Source: JBBRMU01 sp038230655
Lineage (GTDB): Bacteria > Patescibacteriota > Microgenomatia > UBA1406 > GWC2-37-13
NCBI GenBank assembly: GCA_038230655.1
Contig: JBBRMU010000005.1
Span: 1-62,444, forward strand
Direction of reading: 5' to 3'
DNA: 62,444 bases
Part shown: in pieces, positions 56,850 to 62,444 of the stretch
Numbering within the stretch: position 1 is the stretch's first letter
Layout: each line of letters begins with the position of its first letter
Translations under genes and position numbers: made by a program
The notes under the pieces: model-generated
Database searches by the model: none
What the model was told of the DNA's origin: nothing
Seen by the model: the letters and a program-made list of their open reading frames with translations, nothing else

Positions 56850-57961
56850 AAAGAATAGGCATAGACGCTCGTCTTTATTTTCAGACTGGAGTAGGTGTAT
56901 ATCTGAGGAATTTACTTCATTTTCTCCAAAAAATAGATAATAAGAATATTGAGTTTTATATCTATGTCTTGGATGAGGAGAGCTCCAAAATTGAGTTTAC
57001 CAATACGCGCTTTATTAAACGGGCTGTGCCTTATCGTTGGCACAAATTGTCTGAGCAGACTAGTTTTTTAATCTCTCTTTATAGAGATAAGTTAGATTTA
57101 ATGCACTTCACTTATTTTAGCCATCCGATACTTTATAACCGTCCATTTATTGCTACTGTTCATGATACTATTCTGCTTGAGCATAAGACTGGAAAAGCTA
57201 GTACATTATGGTCAGGAATTTATAATATCAAACATATCGCATTTAAGCTAGCTTTTTCTCACCAGATTATGAAGAGTAGGCTGATAATAACCCCAACAGA
57301 AACTGTAAAAAAACAGCTTTTAGACATCTATGGTACTCAATATGAAAGCAAGATTACAGCGCTTTACGAGGGGGTAGATTTCGTAAAACAAATAACAAAC
57401 GAGAATATAGATCTAAAAAAAACATTTACTCATCCTTTTATACTGTATGTCGGAAATTTTTACCCTCACAAAAATGTCGAGAAACTAATAGAAGCATTCT
57501 CAAATATTAAAGATGAAATACAACTTGTTTTAGTAGGTCCAGCCGACTTTTTTTCAAAACGGACTCAGGTTTTAATTGAAAGGCTACATCAAACGCGAAG
57601 AGTAGTTCTATATCCAAACGCTACTGATGCAGACTTAATTTTCTTCTATAAGCATGCTCAAATGTTAGTTCATCCCACTCTTTCGGAAGGATTTGGCTTG
57701 CCTCTCATAGAGGCTGCTTACTTTAATCTGCCAGTCGTTGCATCAGATATCCCTGTTTTCAGAGAGATTTTAGATAAAGAATACACCTCTTTTGATCCGA
57801 AGGATATCGTCGATATTAAACAAAAGATAGAGTTTCAGCTAAAAAATAGAGCTAGAGCAGACTACTCAACAATTAATAAGAAATTTTCATTTGAAAAGAT
57901 GACACACTTACTTGATAGGATATACTCTTCAGAACTTCACAATCTGGCTAAAACTATATAA
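56846..57961 (+). CDS. glycosyltransferase family 4 (GT-B)
   Basis: The protein has 371 residues. It begins RIGIDARLYFQTGVGVYLRNLL, a GT4 N-terminal glycine loop, and has the C-terminal donor site HPFILYVGNFYPHKNVEKLIEAF and HPTLSEGFGLPLIEAAYFNLPVVASDIPVFREI (EGFGLP E-x7-E motif). The donor is often GDP-mannose for this group, which fits the downstream guanylyltransferase gene. It overlaps the preceding gene (ATGA). Confidence 0.87.
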   Translation: MKRIGIDARLYFQTGVGVYLRNLLHFLQKIDNKNIEFYIYVLDEESSKIEFTNTRFIKRAVPYRWHKLSEQTSFLISLYRDKLDLMHFTYFSHPILYNRPFIATVHDTILLEHKTGKASTLWSGIYNIKHIAFKLAFSHQIMKSRLIITPTETVKKQLLDIYGTQYESKITALYEGVDFVKQITNENIDLKKTFTHPFILYVGNFYPHKNVEKLIEAFSNIKDEIQLVLVGPADFFSKRTQVLIERLHQTRRVVLYPNATDADLIFFYKHAQMLVHPTLSEGFGLPLIEAAYFNLPVVASDIPVFREILDKEYTSFDPKDIVDIKQKIEFQLKNRARADYSTINKKFSFEKMTHLLDRIYSSELHNLAKTI

Positions 57962-58005
57962 CACCACTTTAGAAATCGACTCACCGGTTCGCAATAATAT
58001 AGGTC

Positions 58006-58023
58006 ACGATATCATGATATCGT
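58006..58023. promoter_or_regulatory. 18-bp perfect palindrome upstream of the second GT4 gene
   Basis: ACGATATCATGATATCGT (58006-58023) is a perfect palindrome. It is followed by the 10-bp palindrome GTATATATAC (58027-58036) and by TATAAT (58050-58055), 6 nt before ATG 58062. Its place about 27 bp upstream of the -10 suits a dimeric regulator. Confidence 0.45.
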
Positions 58024-58061
58024 CTGGTATATATACTCTCCTTATCATTTATAATGTGAGT

Positions 58062-59216
58062 ATGACCTCGAGTGTGAGTGGAAAAACTAAAAAAATCGCA
58101 GTTGTTTATGACTGGATAGATAAATGGGGTGGCGTAGAAAGACTTTTACTGATACTCCATGAAGAGTTTCCTGAAGCTGATTTTTATACTTCTTACTATA
58201 ATAAAAAAAGAGCATCTTGGGCGAAGGATTTAAGTATTAAGACATCTTTTATTCAGAAGCTGCCCGGCTTTATAAAGCAAAGCAGACTTTTATCACTTTT
58301 GCTATACCCTTTTGCTTTTGAGTCATTCGATTTCTCAGGCTATGATATGGTTATTTCTGTTAGTTCTTCATTCGCGAAAGGAGTCATTACGAAGCCAGAA
58401 ACTCTTCATATCTCTTATCTATTAACACCGACAAGATTTCTCTGGGGGCAGTCAGATGACTATCTTAAAGGAATAGTGAAGAAGATAGGGAGTGCTTTAT
58501 TTGGAAGCTATCTACGAAAATGGGACTATGTCGCGGCCCAGAGGCCAGATAAAATTGCTTCGATCTCTAAACTCGTTGCTGATCGAACGCTGAAATATTA
58601 TCGCCGAGAATCGGTTGTGTTGAATCCTCCTTTTGATATTCCTTACTGGACTTCAATAAAAGAAAAAATACTGGTTAAAGAGTCTTTTGGAGGAGATGAA
58701 AAGTACTACTTGCTTGTGAGTAGACTTGAGTCATACAAAAGAGTTGATCTTGTTATCCAAACTTTTAATAAGCTAGGGAAAAAGCTCATTATAGTCGGAA
58801 CAGGGTCAGAAGAGGCAGCTCTGAATCAGAATGCAGGTAAAAATGTCGTTTTTATGAAGAATACGAGCGATGTAGAGCTGGGTAAGCTATATACCTATGC
58901 TGAAGCTCTTATTATGCCTCAAGAGGAAGATTTTGGTTATGTAGCATTAGAAGCACTTTTTTTCGCTTGTCCAGTCCTTTCTTACTCCTCCAGCGGAGCA
59001 AAAGAGATCGTAGTCGATAATGAAACAGGACTCTTTTTTATGCCTCAGTCACAGGAAGCTCTAACTGCAACTATAGAAAGGTATGAAAAGGCTTCAACTG
59101 AGCTAAAGCAAAGTCTGTACCAAAATGGTAAAGAATTAGTCGAAAAATACTCTAAAGAGCATTTTCTAGAACAATTTCAAAGAATAACTAACGAGTACTC
59201 AGGTGAAAAAACATAA
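58062..59216 (+). CDS. glycosyltransferase family 4
   Basis: The protein has 384 residues. It has the N-terminal KIAVVYDWIDKWGGVERLL, SKLVADRTLKYYRRESVVLNPPFD and the C-terminal YYLLVSRLESYKRVDLVIQTFNKLGKKLIIVGTG with LIMPQEEDFGYVALEALFFACPVLSYSSSGAKEIV. It resembles mannosyl- or phosphatidylinositol-mannosyltransferase-like GT4 enzymes. The open frame extends back to 57912, overlapping the previous gene, but TATAAT 6 nt before ATG 58062 and the family start favour 58062. Confidence 0.86.
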   Translation: MTSSVSGKTKKIAVVYDWIDKWGGVERLLLILHEEFPEADFYTSYYNKKRASWAKDLSIKTSFIQKLPGFIKQSRLLSLLLYPFAFESFDFSGYDMVISVSSSFAKGVITKPETLHISYLLTPTRFLWGQSDDYLKGIVKKIGSALFGSYLRKWDYVAAQRPDKIASISKLVADRTLKYYRRESVVLNPPFDIPYWTSIKEKILVKESFGGDEKYYLLVSRLESYKRVDLVIQTFNKLGKKLIIVGTGSEEAALNQNAGKNVVFMKNTSDVELGKLYTYAEALIMPQEEDFGYVALEALFFACPVLSYSSSGAKEIVVDNETGLFFMPQSQEALTATIERYEKASTELKQSLYQNGKELVEKYSKEHFLEQFQRITNEYSGEKT

Positions 59217-59332
59217 AATGTAAAATTTGCAGGCTCAAAGTAGACAGATCAGAGGTATACTTTCTACAAAATCCTCATAAGAGTGGTATATAATAAACTA
59301 GGTTGAACATTGTTATCAATTGTTAAGAATTT

Positions 59333-60418
59333 ATGAAAGCAGTCATATTTGCAGGAGGAGTAGGTACACGTCTGTGGCCTCTCTCAAGAAAGAAGTCCCC
59401 TAAACAGTTTGAAAAGATTGTCGGCGAGAAATCTACACTACAACTTTCTATCGAAAAACTTTTACCTGCTTTTAAGCCTGAAGATATCTATATCTCGACA
59501 GGTATCCAGTATGTTGATCTGGTAAGGAAGCAGCTGGATTTTATCCCTTCGGAAAATATAATTGGAGAACCTGTAAGAAGAGATGTCGGACCAGCCGTAG
59601 GTTTTATAATGGGACTTTTATCAAAGAAATTTCCAAACGAACCAGTAGCTATCTTATGGAGTGATCATCTGGTGAAAAGGGTTGAGAAATTTAAGGATAT
59701 ACTAATGGCAGCAGAAAAATTGATAAAAGGTGATGCTCAGAAAATGATTTTTATAGGTCACACTCCCCGTTTTGCTTCACAGAACTTAGGTTGGATTGAG
59801 ACTGGGGAAGAAGTCCAGAACGTAGATGGAGTATCTTTTAAAGCATTCAAGGATTTTAAGTATCGACCAGATAAATATGTCGTTGAAAACTACTTTAAAG
59901 ATTCCCACTACTGCTGGAATCTAGGCTATTTTATCAGTACACCCCAATTTGTCTATGATCTTTTCGAGAGATTTACTCCAAAAATTTTCAATTTGACAGA
60001 GAAAATTCTAAGCTCGATGCATACTGGGAATTTCGAGGAGGCATTCTCTGAATACTATCCTCAGATGCCTGAGATTAGCTTTGATAATGCCATTTTAGAA
60101 CAGCTGGATAATAGTTTTGCGCTCGTAGTTATTGATGACATCGGTTGGAGTGATGTTGGTGCCTGGGAAGCCTTAAAAGAGGCTCTGGAAAATGGAAAAA
60201 CCGACAATATCACACGCGGTAAGGTTATGCTTGAAAATTCAACAGATACTCTTGTTTATAATTACAATCAAAAAAAGCTGGTTGTAGGAATTGACCTAGA
60301 AGACTTTCTAGTTGTCGATACGGAAGATGTCCTCCTTGTAGCCAAAAAGTCTTCTGTATCTAAAGTTAAGAAATTAGTTGAGGGGTTACAAGGAACAGTT
60401 TATGAAGATCTGACCTAA
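59333..60418 (+). CDS. manC: Mannose-1-phosphate guanylyltransferase
   Basis: The protein has 361 residues and a nucleotidyltransferase domain only: VIFAGGVGTRLWPLSRKKSPKQF, GEPVRRDVGPAVGFIM, WNLGYFISTPQFV, SFDNAILEQLDNSFALVVIDDIGWSDVGAWEAL. It makes GDP-mannose from mannose-1-phosphate and GTP. It lacks the C-terminal isomerase domain of bifunctional ManC. TATAAT at 59289-59294 gives a leader of about 32 nt. It feeds the neighbouring GT4 enzymes. Confidence 0.9.
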   Translation: MKAVIFAGGVGTRLWPLSRKKSPKQFEKIVGEKSTLQLSIEKLLPAFKPEDIYISTGIQYVDLVRKQLDFIPSENIIGEPVRRDVGPAVGFIMGLLSKKFPNEPVAILWSDHLVKRVEKFKDILMAAEKLIKGDAQKMIFIGHTPRFASQNLGWIETGEEVQNVDGVSFKAFKDFKYRPDKYVVENYFKDSHYCWNLGYFISTPQFVYDLFERFTPKIFNLTEKILSSMHTGNFEEAFSEYYPQMPEISFDNAILEQLDNSFALVVIDDIGWSDVGAWEALKEALENGKTDNITRGKVMLENSTDTLVYNYNQKKLVVGIDLEDFLVVDTEDVLLVAKKSSVSKVKKLVEGLQGTVYEDLT

Positions 60419-60444
60419 CTTCCTATCAAAAATATTATATAATA

Positions 60445-61116
60445 ATGCACCAAACATCTAATTTTTTAAAAGGGGCTTTGTATGAAAAATACCTAAAAAG
60501 AGGGATGGATATTGTCCTCTCTTTGCTAGCTTTAACTGTTTTTTTCCCTGTATGTATACTGACAATTATTGCTATAAAATTAGATTCAGATGGTCCGGTC
60601 TTTGCCGATGTGCCTCAGAGGGTCGGGCAGAAGAAAGATAACTTTAAAATGTACAAATTTAGATCTATGATAAAAAATGCACACCAGCTTCTGCAGAGTG
60701 ACCCAAGCTTCAAAGAGTTGTTTGAAGAGTATAAGCGACAGAGCTATAAACTAAAAAAAGATCCAAGAATCACAAATATAGGCAAGTTTATCAGAAAACA
60801 TTCAATAGACGAGATTCCACAGCTTATAAATGTGCTTAAAGGCGAGATGAGTTTAGTTGGGCCTCGAGCTTATTATCCGGATGAACTTGAACATCAACAA
60901 CAGAAATTTCCTCATACTAAGGAGTTGGTGGCGAAGGTACTTTCTGTAAAGCCGGGAATTACAGGGCTGTGGCAAGTCTCAGGTAGATCGGAAATTAACT
61001 TTGATAAAAGGATTGCTATTGACGCTCACTATGTGGATACGATATCATTATTGAAAGATTTAAAAATCATCTTTAAAACTCCCCTTGTAATGGTTACAGG
61101 AAGAGGAGCTGTTTAA
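60445..61116 (+). CDS. polyprenyl-phosphate sugar phosphotransferase (bacterial sugar transferase family)
   Basis: The protein has 223 residues. One membrane segment near residues 22-45 is followed by the catalytic domain: RVGQKKDNFKMYKFRSMIKNA, DPRITNIGKFIRKHSIDEIPQLINVLKGEMSLVGPRAYYPDEL and KPGITGLWQVSGRSEINFDKRIAIDAHYV. The short monotopic form starts lipid-linked glycan synthesis by moving a sugar-1-phosphate to undecaprenyl phosphate. TATTAT at 60433-60438 is 6 nt before the ATG. It heads the pathway served by the upstream glycosyltransferases. Confidence 0.92.
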   Translation: MHQTSNFLKGALYEKYLKRGMDIVLSLLALTVFFPVCILTIIAIKLDSDGPVFADVPQRVGQKKDNFKMYKFRSMIKNAHQLLQSDPSFKELFEEYKRQSYKLKKDPRITNIGKFIRKHSIDEIPQLINVLKGEMSLVGPRAYYPDELEHQQQKFPHTKELVAKVLSVKPGITGLWQVSGRSEINFDKRIAIDAHYVDTISLLKDLKIIFKTPLVMVTGRGAV

Positions 61117-61130
61117 CATTATCCAATAAT

Positions 61131-62444
61131 ATGATACAAATGACAAACCGATCATTCCTTAAAATGAATAAAACACCATTTATAGTTTTAGGAGTTTTAC
61201 TCTTAGTAATGACACTATTTGCATTTTTTGCGATATATCTACCATATACGCGGATACGTGCAAAAGGTGAAGTTGTTGTTGCGTCTGTAAAAGAGTTAAA
61301 AGCTGATCTCAAGAAGAATAATATTGACATTCTTCAAAACCGTTTTAATGATATCGACACAAAGTATAAAGACTTTGAAAAGGAGTCGAAATCAGTTTAC
61401 TGGATGAGTTTTGTACCTTATGTCAGCGACTTCAAAAATGGAGTTGAGGCAGGTGATTATATGATAAGAGCTGGCCAAAAATCAGTCAAGGCAATTTATC
61501 CCTATGCAGACCTGATTGGTTTTAAACAAGGAGCGAACGGGATCAAAACTCAGTCAGCAGATGACAGGTTGGCAACTGCCGTTGTTACATTGGATAAACT
61601 TGTTAAAAATATCGAACCAATTTCGAAAGATATTGAACAAGCCGAGATTCATATAAATCAAATTGACCCAAACAGGTATCCGGAAAAAATAGCTAAAACA
61701 GAAGTGAAGTCAAAAATTGTGAGTCTCAAAACGCAGTTTGTTGGACTTAAATCATTATTTGTCGACGCTCAGCCTCTTCTAAAAAATTTACCAGATATGT
61801 TGGGAGCTAAAGAAGAGAAAACTTACCTTGTTTTGTATGAAAATGAGATGGAACAGCGACCTAGCTGGGGATTTTTGACTTACTATGCTGTTTTTAAGGT
61901 TAAGTATGGAAGATTGAAAGTTGAGACCTCCCAAGATATGTATCACCTAGACGACAGTATTCCTAACCATCCCCCGGCACCAAGGATAATTAGCACTTAC
62001 CATATAAACGTCCCTAAACTGAATATCCGTGATAGTAATCTATCTCCTGACTTTGTCGAGTCAATGAAGCTTTTTAACTCTTTATATGAAAAAAGCGGCA
62101 ACAGGGTAAAGTACGATGGTGTTATTGCTGTGGACTCTAAAATTCTTGTTGATATGCTAAAGATTTACGGTGATGCTAATGTCGACGGTATTAACTTCTC
62201 AGCAAATACAAGTTCTGCTTGTGACTGCGCTGATGTTATCTACAAATTATTTGATCTGGTAGATAGACCGACGCCTTACTTAAGAGAGAACAGAAAATCC
62301 ATTCTTGGCGACTTGATGCAGGAGTTAATGAGAAAAGTGTTTGGACGAGGGACTCTCTTAGGAACATTTACTCAAACAATGTTTAAGGATATGGATGAAA
62401 AACATGCAGTCCTTTATTTTAATGATGCAAATTTACAAAAATCA
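61131..62444 (+). CDS. DUF4012 domain protein, 3' end outside window
   Basis: The frame runs from ATG 61131 to the window edge without a stop (438 residues). One membrane helix lies near residues 16-36 (FIVLGVLLLVMTLFAFFAIYL), then a helical outside part and the DUF4012 block (TYLVLYENEMEQRPSWGFLTYYAVFKVKYGRL, close to the usual NxxELRPTGGF). DUF4012 proteins are anchored, extracytoplasmic and of unknown function, and often lie in surface polysaccharide clusters, as here. The frame is too long to be chance. Confidence 0.8.
   Translation, partial: MIQMTNRSFLKMNKTPFIVLGVLLLVMTLFAFFAIYLPYTRIRAKGEVVVASVKELKADLKKNNIDILQNRFNDIDTKYKDFEKESKSVYWMSFVPYVSDFKNGVEAGDYMIRAGQKSVKAIYPYADLIGFKQGANGIKTQSADDRLATAVVTLDKLVKNIEPISKDIEQAEIHINQIDPNRYPEKIAKTEVKSKIVSLKTQFVGLKSLFVDAQPLLKNLPDMLGAKEEKTYLVLYENEMEQRPSWGFLTYYAVFKVKYGRLKVETSQDMYHLDDSIPNHPPAPRIISTYHINVPKLNIRDSNLSPDFVESMKLFNSLYEKSGNRVKYDGVIAVDSKILVDMLKIYGDANVDGINFSANTSSACDCADVIYKLFDLVDRPTPYLRENRKSILGDLMQELMRKVFGRGTLLGTFTQTMFKDMDEKHAVLYFNDANLQKS

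Noticed and set aside
57912..58061. Longer GT4 frame starting at 57912
   Set aside because: It overlaps the previous gene, covers the palindrome and promoter, and adds sequence unlike GT4; ATG 58062 follows a -10 box by 6 nt.
1..62444. tRNA, rRNA, CRISPR arrays, insertion sequences, prophage
   Set aside because: No GGTTCRAATCC-type T-arm with cloverleaf context outside coding sequence, no regularly spaced repeats and no transposase or integrase motifs were seen.
1..62444. Alternative genetic code with UGA as Gly (code 25)
   Set aside because: TGA ends hrcA, argS and adk at family-appropriate C-termini, and no in-frame TGA interrupts conserved genes.

Overview
The window comes from an AT-rich bacterial genome that most resembles the Candidate Phyla Radiation (Patescibacteria), possibly a Microgenomates-type lineage. 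The strongest sign is the S10-spc-alpha ribosomal gene block: rpmD (L30), which normally sits between rpsE and rplO, is absent, as is known for CPR bacteria. Other signs are short coding gaps, many overlapping genes, several small unrecognised proteins, and a DUF4012/sugar-phosphotransferase surface locus. TGA is used as a stop (hrcA, argS, adk) and TGG as Trp, so the code is the standard bacterial one and not code 25. No tRNA, rRNA, CRISPR array, transposase or phage gene was seen. Assignment below phylum level is inference.

Layout. (1) 1-6.1 kb: end of secF, an HD phosphohydrolase, an MBL-fold hydrolase, cca, two unrecognised or DUF genes and nfo. (2) 6.2-10.6 kb: chaperone cluster hrcA-grpE-dnaK-dnaJ behind a CIRCE-like operator. 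(3) 10.7-16.5 kb: efp, a RodZ-like gene, radA with two small membrane ORFs, argS and a PEGA/SH3 protein. (4) 16.6-22.2 kb, minus strand: DUF1653, a GT2-GtrA glycosyltransferase, UDP-xylose synthase, ugd, rmlD and rmlB, i.e. UDP-xylose and dTDP-rhamnose precursor supply. (5) 22.2-37.1 kb: M1 aminopeptidase, radical SAM protein, DUF421, MiaB-like enzyme, WecA/MraY-like transferase, glyA, a membrane GT2, a putative PD-(D/E)XK protein and a UvrD helicase-nuclease fusion. (6) 37.2-55.9 kb: tuf, then 27 ribosomal protein genes together with secY, rpmG, an adk fusion, map, infA, rpmJ and rpoA. (7) 56-62.4 kb: glycosyltransferases, mannose-1-phosphate guanylyltransferase, a polyprenyl-phosphate sugar transferase and a DUF4012 protein cut by the window edge.

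Two regulatory patterns stand out. First, about twenty gene starts have a -10 hexamer (TATAAT or a close variant) only 5-10 nt, in one case 12 nt, before the start codon and no Shine-Dalgarno sequence. This is the layout of leaderless or near-leaderless transcripts, and I used it to choose several starts. Second, the 273-bp gap before rplC holds a full promoter, an 11-codon leader ORF, alternative hairpins and an intrinsic terminator. That is the architecture of a transcription attenuator controlling the large ribosomal operon, and it is the best candidate here for an undescribed system.

Other points: an imperfect repeat of at least 56 bp directly after the stop codons of hrcA and argS; rpsS (S19) moved from its usual place to between rpsN and rpsH; lysine-rich tails on several ribosomal proteins; and a fusion of adenylate kinase to an archaeal UPF0200-like kinase domain.
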